From Ferrovibrio sp. (GTDB lineage: Bacteria; Pseudomonadota; Alphaproteobacteria; Ferrovibrionales; Ferrovibrionaceae), in the NCBI RefSeq assembly GCF_025869515.1, contig NZ_JAOZVR010000112.1, positions 1 to 64,000 of the forward strand: a DNA stretch of 64,000 bases, read 5' to 3'. The position numbers and the translations under genes are program-made. The notes beneath the pieces are model-generated. The model saw only the letters and a list, made by a program, of their open reading frames with translations. It was not told the origin of the DNA and searched no databases. Below are positions 1-9,436 of this stretch, piece by piece (the first letter of the stretch is position 1; the number at the start of each line of letters is the position of its first letter).

Positions 1-901
1 CGGGCCCGCGCCGCTCGATATAGTCGGCCACGTCCTGCCAGCGGTCGCCCACATCCAGGCCGGCGAATTCCAGCCGCGCCAGCAGGGCCACGGCATTGAC
101 CTGATCCTGGCTGTAGTCTTTCCACACACCCCAGACCTGTTCGTCATAGAGGCGCAGCGCGGCATCGGGCTGATCGCTGTCGATGGCAAACAGCGCGGCA
201 TGCCACCAGTTATGGCTGCGCATGAAGGAGTTTTTCTCGGCCCAGGTATCGGAGAAGCCCAGCATGGTCTCCAGGCCCTCGGCACAGCGGCCCTGGGTTT
301 CCAGCACATGGGCGAGCGCGTGATGCGCCCAGGGTTCGGCGCGTTGCAAATCGATCGCCTGCCGCGCCGCCGCCTCGGCTTCCGCCAGCCGGTTCATCTC
401 CTCCAGCCCGAAGGCCAGCATGCCATGCATCTCGGCGACATCGCGGTGATGGGGCAGGGCAGCCTCGGCCACGCGCAGCATCCCGGCCAGGTCGCCGACA
501 TGGAACATGTGGAACTGCGTCATCTTCACCGCGGCGAGGTCCTGCGGCCAGCGCGTGGCGATGTCTTCGGTCAGCGCGATGGCTTTTGCCGCATCGCCGG
601 CCACCCAGGCGCTCACCTGGGCATGCCACAGCCGCTCGCGTTCGGTCGCTCTGGCCAGATGCGGTTCGGCGCCGGCCAGCCAGGGCCGCGCCCTGGAAAC
701 CGACGCGCCGGTCTGCAGGAACAGTTCCAGCGCCGCCGCTTTGGCCTGCGCCATCACGCAGGCCGGCTCGGCGCGGGCGGCATCCCAGATCGCGCCCGCC
801 GTGGTGCCATAGGTGAGGAAACTGGTATCGAAGGTGTTCAGGCCTTCGATCGTGACGGGATTGTCGGTGGCAACCTCAAGGCCCCAGCGGTCCTTCAGCA
901 T
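1..901 (-). CDS. TTC38-like tetratricopeptide-repeat protein (partial, C-terminus outside window)
   Basis: The reading frame starts at an ATG at 901 and runs off the window edge after 300 codons, so only the N-terminal part is seen. Helical Ala/Leu-rich repeats such as AEAEAAARQAIDLQRAEPWA followed by HHALAHVLETQGR resemble TPR units, and the central FHMFHVGD and SHNWWHAALFAID segments are typical of the TTC38 family. The family has no firmly established function. The start lies 11 bp after the stop of the MlrC-like gene with a purine-rich leader (AGAGGCGAAGGA), so the two are probably co-transcribed. Family assignment is from remembered motifs; the operon is inferred from spacing. Confidence 0.8.
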   Translation of the reverse strand, partial: MLKDRWGLEVATDNPVTIEGLNTFDTSFLTYGTTAGAIWDAARAEPACVMAQAKAAALELFLQTGASVSRARPWLAGAEPHLARATERERLWHAQVSAWVAGDAAKAIALTEDIATRWPQDLAAVKMTQFHMFHVGDLAGMLRVAEAALPHHRDVAEMHGMLAFGLEEMNRLAEAEAAARQAIDLQRAEPWAHHALAHVLETQGRCAEGLETMLGFSDTWAEKNSFMRSHNWWHAALFAIDSDQPDAALRLYDEQVWGVWKDYSQDQVNAVALLARLEFAGLDVGDRWQDVADYIERRGP

Positions 902-912
902 TCCTTCGCCTC

Positions 913-2418
913 TTATTTGGCGGCATCCTGCCAGTCGTTGATCTTGTCGAGCGGATAGATCGGCCGCCGCACGTTCTTGTAATCCAGGATGCTGTTGTCC
1001 GAGGTGGTGACGCCTTCGCCATCCAGCGTGAAGGTCGCCTTGGCCAGCGGCGCGAACCCGGCACGGTAATGGATGCGCGATTTCAGCAGCACGAAACGCT
1101 TGTGCTGCGGGTCGATACCGACCGAGGTGAACACGCCGGTATCCCAGGGTTCATGGTGGCGCGAGACGACGACAATCTGCATCCTGCCCTCGATCTCCAG
1201 CACGGCGGTCGGCCCCATCATCACCTTGTAGCCGTGATACATCGGGCCGCGCACGACCCATTCGCCGTCGGTCAGCGTGCGGACCTTGCCGGTGACCTTC
1301 AGCGGCTTGCCCTTCAGCTTCAGCGACGGCATGTCGCTCTTGCCGCCGAGCTCCAGCGTCACCGTGGCGCCGGTGCCGGCCTTCTGCATGATCTGCACCG
1401 CCTCGGGATCCCAGACCGCGCCGACCGCCACGTCCTCCAGGCCCTGCTTCAGCACTTCGGCGATCACCATCATCACATCCTGCGTGCCGCCGGAGCCGCA
1501 ATTGTCGGCATGGTCGAGCAGGATCACCGGACCGCCGAGGTTTTTGGCGGCGGCCTGCTTCGCCTTGGCCACCGTCTCGGCCAGGTCGCGATGCTGGTAG
1601 ATATGGATGTCGCGCTTGTCCCATACCTTGGCGGCAATCGCATCGGCGGCGGCATCGGCCTGTGTCTGGTCGTTGCCCACGGTGATCACCGTGGTGCCGG
1701 CATCGCGGATATCGGCCATGGCGAAACCGCCGAACACGCTGGCGCAGGGCAGGCCCTTGGCCTCCTCGTCCACGCAGGCCTGGATGGCGGATTTCATCGG
1801 TTCGTCGTCGGTGCCCTGGCACAGCGTCTGCGACAGCAGCGGCAGCTGGCGGAGCGCCATCGCCGGCTTGGGCCGCTTGCCGGCAAGGAACTCCATCACC
1901 ACGCGGCCGACCTGGCCGGCCACCACGTCCATGTCGACATGCGGATAGGTCTTGTAGCCGATCAGCGCCGTGCAGTTCGCCACCATCTTGGGCGTCAGGT
2001 TGCAATGCAGGTCCAGCGTCACGGCGATCGGCAGGTCGGGCCTGATCTGGCGGATCTGTTCCAGCAGCGTGCCTTCACCGTCTTCCAGCCCCTCCACCAC
2101 CATGGCGCCATGCAGGTCGAGCAGGCAGCCGTCGCAGCCGGCGCGCACCGCCTCCAGGATCGGATCGGTCAGGCGCTTCCAGGCCTCCCTGGTCACCAGG
2201 CCGCCGGGCATGGCCTCGGCCGCCATCGGCAGCACCACCTCGGCGCCATAGTCTCTGGCCAGGCCCAGGTAGACGCCGAGCGGCATGTTGGTCTTGGCAT
2301 AGGCGTCGATGGCGGCCTGGCCGGTATAGAGGCCCCAGGATTCGAAGCGGGCGAAATCGGTGACGATCGGCGAGAAGGTGTTGGTCTCGTGCTTCACCAT
2401 CGCGAGGACAAGCTTCAT
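913..2418 (-). CDS. M81 family metallopeptidase (MlrC / microcystinase C-like)
   Basis: The 501-residue protein matches the MlrC family (DUF1485 plus MlrC C-terminal domain) in length and motifs. MVKHETNTFSP opens the protein, DLHGAMV and TLDLHCNLT carry metal-binding acidic and His residues, and YKTYPHVDMD and LLDHADNCGSGGTQD are family hallmarks. Characterised MlrC hydrolyses the linear peptide left after microcystin opening; most homologues have unknown substrates. No signal peptide is visible, so it is probably cytoplasmic. No mlrA, mlrB or mlrD is present in the window, so microcystin degradation should not be assumed. It appears to head a minus-strand unit with the TTC38-like gene. Confidence 0.9.
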   Translation of the reverse strand: MKLVLAMVKHETNTFSPIVTDFARFESWGLYTGQAAIDAYAKTNMPLGVYLGLARDYGAEVVLPMAAEAMPGGLVTREAWKRLTDPILEAVRAGCDGCLLDLHGAMVVEGLEDGEGTLLEQIRQIRPDLPIAVTLDLHCNLTPKMVANCTALIGYKTYPHVDMDVVAGQVGRVVMEFLAGKRPKPAMALRQLPLLSQTLCQGTDDEPMKSAIQACVDEEAKGLPCASVFGGFAMADIRDAGTTVITVGNDQTQADAAADAIAAKVWDKRDIHIYQHRDLAETVAKAKQAAAKNLGGPVILLDHADNCGSGGTQDVMMVIAEVLKQGLEDVAVGAVWDPEAVQIMQKAGTGATVTLELGGKSDMPSLKLKGKPLKVTGKVRTLTDGEWVVRGPMYHGYKVMMGPTAVLEIEGRMQIVVVSRHHEPWDTGVFTSVGIDPQHKRFVLLKSRIHYRAGFAPLAKATFTLDGEGVTTSDNSILDYKNVRRPIYPLDKINDWQDAAK

Positions 2419-2534
2419 GGGGCGGGATTTCCCTGGATTGGATGAATGGGCCGGCTGGGTAATTCGTAGGCAGACGAACGAAAGCTTAAAACCGCGCCAC
2501 CGGCTTTGTCACGGCCGATACGGCGGTCGCGGCA

Positions 2535-2568
2535 AAGAAAAAGCCCCGGCAGTTGCCTGCCGGGGCTT
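2535..2568 (-). terminator. Rho-independent terminator after the Bax-inhibitor-1 gene
   Basis: Two 12-base arms, AAGCCCCGGCAG (2541-2552) and its exact complement (2557-2568), are separated by a 4-base loop. Read on the minus strand the stem is followed by TTTCTTT. It lies 25 bp beyond the stop of the minus-strand Bax inhibitor gene and 120 bp before the MlrC start, so it separates these two units. Confidence 0.85.
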
Positions 2569-2592
2569 CTCGGACCGGGTGTTAAGCCGGAA

Positions 2593-3318
2593 TTATTCGT
2601 TCTTCTGGCCGAACAGCTGCAGCAGGGCCATGAAGATGTTCAGGAAGTTCACATACAGCGAGGTGGCGCCGAAGATCGCCTGCTTGGTCTGGATATCGGC
2701 CGGGTTGCCCTCGTAGAACTCCGACTTGATGCGCTGGGTGTCGAAGGCGGTCAGGCCGGTGAAGACCAGCACGGTGATCGCCGAGACGGCCATCTGCAGC
2801 ACGCTCGACCCCAGGAAGATGTTCACGACGCTGGCAATGACCAGGCCGATCACACCCATGAACAGGAAGGTGCCGAACCCGGTCAGGTCGCGCTTGGTGG
2901 TGTAGCCATACAGGCTCATCGCACCGAACATCGCCGCGGTGATGAAGAAGATGCGCAGGATCGAGGTGCCGGTGTAGACCATGAAGATGGCCGACAGCGA
3001 CAGGCCCATCGTGGCGGTGAAAGCCCAGTAGAGGCCCTGCACGGCGCCGGCCGACAGCTTGTTGGCGCCGAAGCTCATCACCAGCAGGATGCCGAGCGGA
3101 GCCAGCATCACGACGAAGCTGAGGCCGCCGGTGAACAGCGTGCTCATCAGGGCGGGGGACTGCGACACGAACAGGGCGACGATGGCGCTGAGCGCCAGGC
3201 CCGAGCCCATGTAGTTGTAGACCCGCAGCATGTAGCTGCGCAGGGCCTCATCCACCACCGCACGGTCGATCGTGGTGGTGCCGTAGCCAAAGCGCGGCTG
3301 GTTGAACGGGGTCGACAT
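2593..3318 (-). CDS. Bax inhibitor-1/YccA family membrane protein
   Basis: The 241-residue protein is built of about seven hydrophobic segments starting near residue 30 (YMLRVYNYMGSGLALSAIVAL). It carries the UPF0005 signature: FDTQRIKSEF after the sixth helix and a final helix containing SLYVNFLNIFMALLQLFG. Family members are inner-membrane proteins implicated in Ca2+/H+ leak and stress survival; YccA of E. coli modulates FtsH. The ATG at 3318 follows a GAGGAGG ribosome site. The gene is single, with its own terminator downstream and a 252-bp A/T-rich upstream region shared with the divergent MFS gene. Confidence 0.93.
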   Translation of the reverse strand: MSTPFNQPRFGYGTTTIDRAVVDEALRSYMLRVYNYMGSGLALSAIVALFVSQSPALMSTLFTGGLSFVVMLAPLGILLVMSFGANKLSAGAVQGLYWAFTATMGLSLSAIFMVYTGTSILRIFFITAAMFGAMSLYGYTTKRDLTGFGTFLFMGVIGLVIASVVNIFLGSSVLQMAVSAITVLVFTGLTAFDTQRIKSEFYEGNPADIQTKQAIFGATSLYVNFLNIFMALLQLFGQKNE

Positions 3319-3570
3319 GGTATTGCCTCCTCAGACAAAGATTGTGTTCAGCATATTGTCAGTGCCGGGGCAAAATTCAAGAATAAACCCGGCATAAATT
3401 TTCTTGATAAGTCATTCTGGTGACGTAATTTCTTCAGACAATTCCGGTTCGGCGCCATTTTGGGCAAAAACCGATTCTGTGACGCCGGTACTCGTCAGTA
3501 CACGGTGGGTGGCGTAAGCATAGAAACCTTCCCCTAACGGCGGAAAACCGCCAGATCTGCCGAGTTCCCG

Positions 3571-4758
3571 ATGACCGAGACCCCGCGCGCCACGTCCCTG
3601 TGGCGCCTGACCCTGATTCTGGGGGCGCTCAGCGCCTTCACGCCGCTGGCGGTGGATATGTATCTGCCGGCCCTGCCGGCGCTGGAACGCACTCTGGTCA
3701 CCGATTCGGGCAAGGTGCAGCAGACCCTGTCGCTGTTCTTCCTCGGCCTCGCCATCGGCCAGCTGTTCTACGGCCCGATCAGTGACCGCTTCGGCCGCCG
3801 CGGCCCGCTGCTGGTCGGCAACCTGCTCTATATCGTCGCCTCGGTGGCCTGCGCGCTGGCGCCCACCATCGACACGCTGATCGCCGCGCGCTTCGTGCAG
3901 GCCTTCGGCTCCTGCGCCGGCCTGGTGATCTCGCGCGCCATGGTGCGCGACCTGTTCGAGCCCAGGGAGGGTGCGCGCGTCATGTCGCTGCTGATGCTGG
4001 TGATGGGCGTGGCGCCGATCCTGGCGCCGCTGCTCGGCGGCTATGTCATGGTCTGGTTCGACTGGCACGCGATCTTCTGGTTCCTCGGCGGTTTCGCGCT
4101 GCTGGCGATGGTGGCGGCCCGCCTGTGGCTGCCGGAAAGCCGCGAAGCGCGGCCCGATCTGCGGCTCACGCTGGGATCGGTGCTGCGCGTCTATGGCCGG
4201 CTGCTCAGCACGCGGCGCTATATGGGCTATACGCTGGCCTCCAGCCTCGGCATGGGCGGGCTGTTCGCCTATATCGCCGCTTCGCCCTTCGTCTTCATCG
4301 ACCTCTACGGCCTGTCGCCGCAGGCCTATGGCTGGGTCTTCGGCATCAACGCGGTGGGCATCATCGGTTTCTCGCAGGTCAACCGCGCGCTGCTGCGTCA
4401 CTTCACGCTGGACGAAGTGCTGATCGTCGCGGTCTCGGTCATGGCGGCCGCCGGATTTCTGCTGCTGGTTGCCGCCGTGTTTTCCATCGGCGGCATGTTT
4501 GGCCTATGGCTGCCGCTGTTCCTCTACATCGCCAGCCTGGGCGGCGTGCTGCCCAATGCGGCCGCCAGCGCCATGGCGGCAGAAGCCGAACGCGCCGGTT
4601 CGGCGGCGGCGCTGATGGGCACGCTGCAGTTCACCCTCGGCGCGCTCACCAGCGGCATCGTCAGCCTGCTGCATGGCGATGCGGCGCTGTCGATGGCGGT
4701 GATCGTGGCGGTCTGCGGCCTCAGCGGCCTGGCGGCGCGGCTGGTTCTGGTGCGGTGA
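3571..4758 (+). CDS. Bcr/CflA family multidrug efflux MFS transporter
   Basis: The 395-residue protein has twelve predicted membrane helices. Its loop 2-3 motif GPISDRFGRRGPLL and the opening PLAVDMYLPALPALE are characteristic of Bcr/CflA drug:H+ antiporters. RAMVRDLFE after helix 4-5 and MGVAPILAPLLGGY (antiporter motif C) also fit. It probably exports a small hydrophobic or chloramphenicol/bicyclomycin-like compound across the inner membrane; the substrate cannot be read from sequence. The stop lies 6 bp from the stop of the convergent methyltransferase. No regulator gene sits next to it. Confidence 0.92.
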   Translation: MTETPRATSLWRLTLILGALSAFTPLAVDMYLPALPALERTLVTDSGKVQQTLSLFFLGLAIGQLFYGPISDRFGRRGPLLVGNLLYIVASVACALAPTIDTLIAARFVQAFGSCAGLVISRAMVRDLFEPREGARVMSLLMLVMGVAPILAPLLGGYVMVWFDWHAIFWFLGGFALLAMVAARLWLPESREARPDLRLTLGSVLRVYGRLLSTRRYMGYTLASSLGMGGLFAYIAASPFVFIDLYGLSPQAYGWVFGINAVGIIGFSQVNRALLRHFTLDEVLIVAVSVMAAAGFLLLVAAVFSIGGMFGLWLPLFLYIASLGGVLPNAAASAMAAEAERAGSAAALMGTLQFTLGALTSGIVSLLHGDAALSMAVIVAVCGLSGLAARLVLVR

Positions 4759-4764
4759 ACCGGT

Positions 4765-5385
4765 TCAGTCCTGCCGGCGCGCCAGCCACACGGTATGGCC
4801 GGCGCAGTCGGGATCGTTTGCTCGGAAATCCACGACCTCGAAGCCGGCAGCAGCCAGCAGCGCGCGGTATTCCTCCGGCGCCAGGCTGGCATGATACAGC
4901 GACTCACCGGCATGGCTGCCGATGGCTTCGCCATGTGCCGGCCCGCTGGTAAACATCAGTGCGGCACCGGATGCTGTATGTTCGCGGAAAACGCGAAACA
5001 TGCTGCGCTGGTCGTCGAAGGGCAGGTGGAAGAAACTGTCCCAGGCGAGAATGCCGTGGAACTGCCGGCCGAGCGCAAGGCCCCGCATGTCGGCCTCGAT
5101 CCAGGTTTGTGCGGGAAAGCGCCGGCGGCAGATTGAAAGCAGGGTCGGCGAGCTGTCGATGCCGGTGAGGGCGCAGCCCTGCGCGATCAGCCAGGCCGCG
5201 ATCGGCTCGGCATGGCCGCAGCCGAGATCGAGCACGGTGCCCGTCTCGGGCAGCAGCGTACGGAAACGCTCCAGCCATGGTTTTTCGAACAGCGCGCGGC
5301 TCCGCACTGCATCGAGTTCGTGCGCATGGCGCTCATACAGTCCGATGATGTCATCGGGCCGCCCAGTCGTTCCTGGATCTGGCAT
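4765..5385 (-). CDS. Class I SAM-dependent methyltransferase
   Basis: The 206-residue protein has a Rossmann methyltransferase fold. Motif I is VLDLGCGHAEP (about residues 51-61), followed by GIDSSPTLL with the acidic residue that contacts SAM ribose, and ILAWDSFFHLP as motif IV/post-I. The substrate is unknown. The start lies 6 bp beyond the ybbP-like permease stop, so it is likely the third gene of a ybbA-ybbP-methyltransferase transcript. It converges tightly on the MFS gene. Confidence 0.88.
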   Translation of the reverse strand: MPDPGTTGRPDDIIGLYERHAHELDAVRSRALFEKPWLERFRTLLPETGTVLDLGCGHAEPIAAWLIAQGCALTGIDSSPTLLSICRRRFPAQTWIEADMRGLALGRQFHGILAWDSFFHLPFDDQRSMFRVFREHTASGAALMFTSGPAHGEAIGSHAGESLYHASLAPEEYRALLAAAGFEVVDFRANDPDCAGHTVWLARRQD

Positions 5386-5391
5386 TGCGGA

Positions 5392-7902
5392 TCAGGCCGT
5401 GCGCAGCAGCGGCGCCGGCTTGGCCGCCAGCGCCTGCCAGGCACCGGCGAGGCCGAGCAGCAGCGTGGCCGCCACGCCGCCCAGTGCCGTTGCCGCCGCC
5501 ACGCCCGGGGCGAAATAGAAGGTGGCATTCATCATCAGCGTCACCATCGCCCAGGCCGCCGCCCAGCCCAGCCCGAAGGCCATCACCGCGCCCACCAGCC
5601 CGACGCTGCCGTATTCGATCACATGGGCGAGAATGACATCGCGGCGCGTCGCGCCCAGCGCTTTCAGGATCGCGCCTTCCTTCAGCCGCCGGCGATGCTC
5701 GGCCGCCAGCGCGCCGGCCAGCACGATCAGTCCGGCGATCAGCGTGATGGCGGCGGCGCCGCGCACGGCGGCGCCCAGTTTCAGCACGATGGTGTTCAGT
5801 TCGGTCAGCACGTCCTTCATGCGCACCACCGAAATATTTGGGAATTTCTGCGTCACTGCGCGGAACAGCGCGAGCTCCGCCGCCGGGCCGGCTTTCACGG
5901 TGGCGAGGAAAGTGTGCGGCGCGCGTTCCAGCAGGCCGGGCGAGAAGACCAGCACGAAATTGATGCCGAACGAGCTCCAGTCGAGCTGGCGGATGCTGGC
6001 GACCTCGGCTTCGATATCGCGGCCGAGCACATTCACCACCAGCTTGTCGCCGACAGTCACGCCAAGGCCTTTGGCGGCCCTGTCCTCGATCGAGATCAGC
6101 GGCGGGCCGTCATAATCGCGCGGCCACCACTGGCCGGCCAGCAGCGTCGAGCCGGCCGGCAGGTCGCGCGCATAGGTCAGGCCGCGGTCGCCCTGCAGCA
6201 CCCAGCGCTGGTCCGGCGATACCTCGATCTGCTCGGCCGGCACGCCTTTCACGCTGGCGATGCGGCCGCGCATGTTCGGCACGGTTTCGAGATCGCGCGC
6301 GCCGGCCGAGCCCAGCACGGTGCTGCGGAAGTCGTCCATCTGGGCGGGCTGGATATCGACGAAGAAGAAAGCCGGCGCTTCGTCGGGCAGGCGTTCCTCC
6401 ACCTGGGCATGCAGGTTGCTTTCGACCAGCGCGATGGCGACCAGCAGGGTGAGCGAGACGCCGAGCGACAGCAGCAGGGCCGAGGTGGCCGCGCCGGGCC
6501 GGTGCAGGCTGGCAAATGCCAGCTTCAGCCGCACATTGCGGGGGCGGATATGCCGGGCCGTCCGGGCGATGCCGATGGCGATCAGGCGGAACAGCACGAA
6601 AGCGACGATGGCGGCGAAGACGAAGGCACCGGCGAAGCGGCGCTCCTCGGCACCGAAGATGGCCAGCGCGGCCAGTGCGGCAAACAGCAGCAATGTGGTG
6701 ATGACATAGGCCGGACGGGGCAGGCGTTTGCCGGGCGCCACCAGGTCGCGGTACAGCGCGGCGGGACGGATTTCGGCGGCGCGCGCCAGCGGCCAGATGG
6801 TGAATGCCAGCGCCACCAGCAGGCCATAGGCCGCGGCCAGCGCCAGCGGCTGCCAGTAGAAACCGGGCACCAGCGGCAGGGGCAGCACCTCGGCGAGGGC
6901 GCCCGCCGCCAGGTTGGGCAGGGCGGCGCCGGCAACCAGCCCGATGCCGATGCCGAATGCCGCCAGCAGCAGGGTCTGCCACAGATAGACGCGGAAGATC
7001 AGCCCGGTGGTGGCGCCAAGCGATTTCAGCGTCGCGATGGTCGGCGTCTTGCCATCCAGATGCGCATGCACGGCATTGGCGACGCCGACGCCGCCGATCA
7101 GCAGCGCGGTCAGGCCGACCAGCACCAGGAACAGGCCGGCACGGTCGAGGAAGCGGCGGATGCCGGGGCTGCCTTCTTTCCAGTCGCGGATGCGCCAGCC
7201 GGAGGCGGCGAAATCCTTCTGCGCGATATCCTGCATCTGCGCCGCGGTCAGGCCCGGCCGCAGTTTCACCCGGTAATGCCAGTAGGCCAGCGTGCCGGGC
7301 TGCACCAGCTGGGTGGCCTGCAGCGCATCGGCGGCGATCATCACGCGCGGGCCGAGCGTCAGGCCGTCCGTGGCGCGGTCGGGTTCGCGTGCGATCACGG
7401 CGCGGATCTCGAACTCCGCCTCGCCGATGCCGAGCCGGTCGCCCGGCTGGGCATTCAGGCGGATCAGCGCCTGCGGATCGACGGCGGCGCCCGGCAGGCC
7501 GCCATCCTTCGCGGCCAGAAGGTCGGCAAGATCGCCGGGCTGTTCCAGATCTATTTTGCCGTAAAGCGGGTAGGCGGCATCCACGGCTTTCAGTTCCACC
7601 AGCGTGCGCTCGTCGCTGCGCAGCGCATGCGCCATGGCGCGCATCTGCACGGTTTCCGACACGCTGCCGCGGCTTTGGAGGAAAGTCTGTTCCTGCGCCG
7701 TCGTGCCGCGGTGAATGAGGCGGAATTCCACATCGCCGCCCAGCAGGCTGCGGCCATCGCGTTCCAGGCCGGTGACGATCGAGGCCGACAGCGTGCCGAT
7801 ACCGGCGATGACGGCGACGCCGAGGCCGAGACAGGCGACGAACAGGCGGAAGCCGCGCAGGCCGCCACGCAGTTCACGCAGGGAGAAGCGCAGCGACAGC
7901 AT
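5392..7902 (-). CDS. ybbP: ABC transporter permease, YbbP/FtsX-type
   Basis: The 836-residue protein starts MLSLRFSLRELRGG with a first membrane helix near residues 20-45. A large periplasmic domain follows, then two FtsX-like bundles: LVLVGLTALLIGGVGVANAV in the middle and GAAAITLIAGLIVLAGALAA near the end. Its length and duplicated FtsX domains match E. coli YbbP (about 800 residues). The start overlaps the ATPase stop by one base (TGATG), which sets the start at 7902 rather than the longer frame to 7992. With the ATPase it likely forms a mechanotransmission-type ABC system; the role of the family is not settled. Confidence 0.93.
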   Translation of the reverse strand: MLSLRFSLRELRGGLRGFRLFVACLGLGVAVIAGIGTLSASIVTGLERDGRSLLGGDVEFRLIHRGTTAQEQTFLQSRGSVSETVQMRAMAHALRSDERTLVELKAVDAAYPLYGKIDLEQPGDLADLLAAKDGGLPGAAVDPQALIRLNAQPGDRLGIGEAEFEIRAVIAREPDRATDGLTLGPRVMIAADALQATQLVQPGTLAYWHYRVKLRPGLTAAQMQDIAQKDFAASGWRIRDWKEGSPGIRRFLDRAGLFLVLVGLTALLIGGVGVANAVHAHLDGKTPTIATLKSLGATTGLIFRVYLWQTLLLAAFGIGIGLVAGAALPNLAAGALAEVLPLPLVPGFYWQPLALAAAYGLLVALAFTIWPLARAAEIRPAALYRDLVAPGKRLPRPAYVITTLLLFAALAALAIFGAEERRFAGAFVFAAIVAFVLFRLIAIGIARTARHIRPRNVRLKLAFASLHRPGAATSALLLSLGVSLTLLVAIALVESNLHAQVEERLPDEAPAFFFVDIQPAQMDDFRSTVLGSAGARDLETVPNMRGRIASVKGVPAEQIEVSPDQRWVLQGDRGLTYARDLPAGSTLLAGQWWPRDYDGPPLISIEDRAAKGLGVTVGDKLVVNVLGRDIEAEVASIRQLDWSSFGINFVLVFSPGLLERAPHTFLATVKAGPAAELALFRAVTQKFPNISVVRMKDVLTELNTIVLKLGAAVRGAAAITLIAGLIVLAGALAAEHRRRLKEGAILKALGATRRDVILAHVIEYGSVGLVGAVMAFGLGWAAAWAMVTLMMNATFYFAPGVAAATALGGVAATLLLGLAGAWQALAAKPAPLLRTA

Positions 7903-8651
7903 CAGTCGGCCGCCTGCTGCGGTGCCTTGTTGTCCGGGCGGCTCTCGATGGACTTCACCTTGCCGTCCTCGATGCGCACGACGCGGTCGCACAGGCCTGC
8001 GAGATTTTCGTCATGGGTGATCAGAATCAGTGTCGAGTTCAGCCGCGCCGCCTCGCCGAACATCAGGTCAATGATGGCATGGCCGGTGCTGCCGTCCAGG
8101 TTGCCGGTCGGTTCGTCGGCCAGCAGCAGGGCCGGGCGCGGCGCCACGGCCCGGGCCAGCGCCACGCGCTGCTGCTCGCCGCCGGACAGCTGCGCCGGAT
8201 AATGCGTCTCGCGCTTCGCCAGTCCCACCTGCGCCAGCGCGGCGCGCGCGCGCGCGACGGCATCGGCGGCGCCGGCCAGCTCCAGCGGCACCGTCACGTT
8301 TTCCAGCGCCGTCATGGTCGGGATCAGGTGAAAGCTCTGGAACACGATGCCGACGCGGTTGCGCCGCCACAGCGCCAGCCGGTCCTCGCTCAGGCCGTTG
8401 AGGTCGGCGCCGGCGACATGAACCTTGCCGCTGCTGACGCGCTCCAGCCCGGCCAGCACGGCCAGCAGGGTGGATTTGCCCGAGCCCGACGGACCGACGA
8501 TGCCGATGCGCTCGCCCGGCCGCACGCTGAGATCGATGCCGCGCAGGATGTTGACCGGCCCGGCCGTGCTGGCGAGAGTGAGCTGCACGTCGTTCAGGCG
8601 AATGATGGGCTCGCGCTCGACAGCGGACGGGGTTGCGCTAGATGACGCCAT
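7902..8651 (-). CDS. ybbA: ABC transporter ATP-binding protein, YbbA/LolD-type
   Basis: The 249-residue nucleotide-binding subunit shows Walker A GPSGSGKST, signature LSGGEQQRVALARA, Walker B LLLADEPTGNLD and the H-loop ILITHD. The EPTGNLD form is typical of the LolD/MacB/YbbA class. It is translationally coupled to the YbbP-like permease. It is transcribed divergently from the tesA-like esterase with overlapping 5' regions, which echoes the tesA-ybbA-ybbP association known from E. coli and many Proteobacteria. Confidence 0.95.
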   Translation of the reverse strand: MASSSATPSAVEREPIIRLNDVQLTLASTAGPVNILRGIDLSVRPGERIGIVGPSGSGKSTLLAVLAGLERVSSGKVHVAGADLNGLSEDRLALWRRNRVGIVFQSFHLIPTMTALENVTVPLELAGAADAVARARAALAQVGLAKRETHYPAQLSGGEQQRVALARAVAPRPALLLADEPTGNLDGSTGHAIIDLMFGEAARLNSTLILITHDENLAGLCDRVVRIEDGKVKSIESRPDNKAPQQAAD

Positions 8652-8683
8652 CGGTGGTGCGGTCCTTGTCAGGAAGGCAGATT

Positions 8684-9334
8684 GTGAAGTTATACGGAAG
8701 ATATGGGTTTTTCCGGCGCGGCTGCAATGTGGCGGGCCTGCTGGCCGTGATGCTGATCACGCTGATGTCAGCCGCTCAGGCCGCCCCCGTTCGCCTGCTG
8801 GTGTTCGGCGACAGCCTGGTGGCGGGCTACAATCTGCCGCCGGATGCCGCCTATCCGGTGCAGCTGGAGAAGGCGCTGAAGGCCAAAGGCCTCGATGTCA
8901 CCGTGCTCAATGCCGGCGTTTCCGGCGACACCACCGCGGCGGCGGCCGGCCGGCTGGACTGGGCCCTGGCCGACCGGCCGACCCATGTGCTGGTCGAGCT
9001 TGGCGCCAACGACATGCTGCGCGGCCTGGCGCCGGAACAGGCGCGGACCAATCTGGACAGCATCCTGGGCAAGCTGAAGCAGGCCGGATTGCCCACCATG
9101 CTGGTCGGCATGCTGGCGGCCCCCAATCTGGGCGCCGATTACGGCAAACGCTTCAACGGCATCTATCCCGATCTGGCGGCCAAATACGGTCTGCCGCTCT
9201 ACCCCTTCTTCCTCGACGGGGTGGCCGGCGACGCCAGGCTCAATCTGGGCGACGGCCTGCATCCGACCCGGGAGGGCGTCGCCATCATGGTCGACCGCAC
9301 GCTCCCCCACATTTTGCGGTTCCTGGGCCAATAA
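8684..9334 (+). CDS. tesA: Arylesterase / TesA-like SGNH hydrolase, exported
   Basis: I chose the GTG at 8684 because AGGAAGG lies 6 bases upstream; the ATG at 8642 lies inside the divergent ATPase gene. The 216-residue product has an N-terminal signal peptide ending SAAQAAP. SGNH blocks follow: VFGDSLVAGYN (block I, catalytic Ser), a Gly in NAGVSGDT (block II), LGANDMLRG (block III Asn) and DGLHPTREG (block V Asp and His). Family members are multifunctional thioesterase, arylesterase and lysophospholipase enzymes of the periplasm. It is divergent from the ybbAP genes. Confidence 0.92.
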   Translation: MKLYGRYGFFRRGCNVAGLLAVMLITLMSAAQAAPVRLLVFGDSLVAGYNLPPDAAYPVQLEKALKAKGLDVTVLNAGVSGDTTAAAAGRLDWALADRPTHVLVELGANDMLRGLAPEQARTNLDSILGKLKQAGLPTMLVGMLAAPNLGADYGKRFNGIYPDLAAKYGLPLYPFFLDGVAGDARLNLGDGLHPTREGVAIMVDRTLPHILRFLGQ

Positions 9335-9436
9335 CCTCAATTCGTTGTTGTAAAAGCCGAGTCGTGCCGACAAGATGAGCATGGCGCCGAAACAGCCGGT
9401 GGCCGTTTCCGCCCGGACTGAGTTGGGAGTTTTGTC

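Noticed and set aside
913..2418. A microcystin-degradation (mlr) gene cluster
   Set aside because: Only an MlrC-like peptidase is present; mlrA, mlrB and mlrD are absent, and MlrC homologues are widespread.
5212..8202. 996-codon open frame on the plus strand antisense to the ybbAP genes
   Set aside because: His/Gln/Arg/Gly-rich translation typical of the complement of GC-rich genes; the opposite strand has clear ABC transporter motifs.
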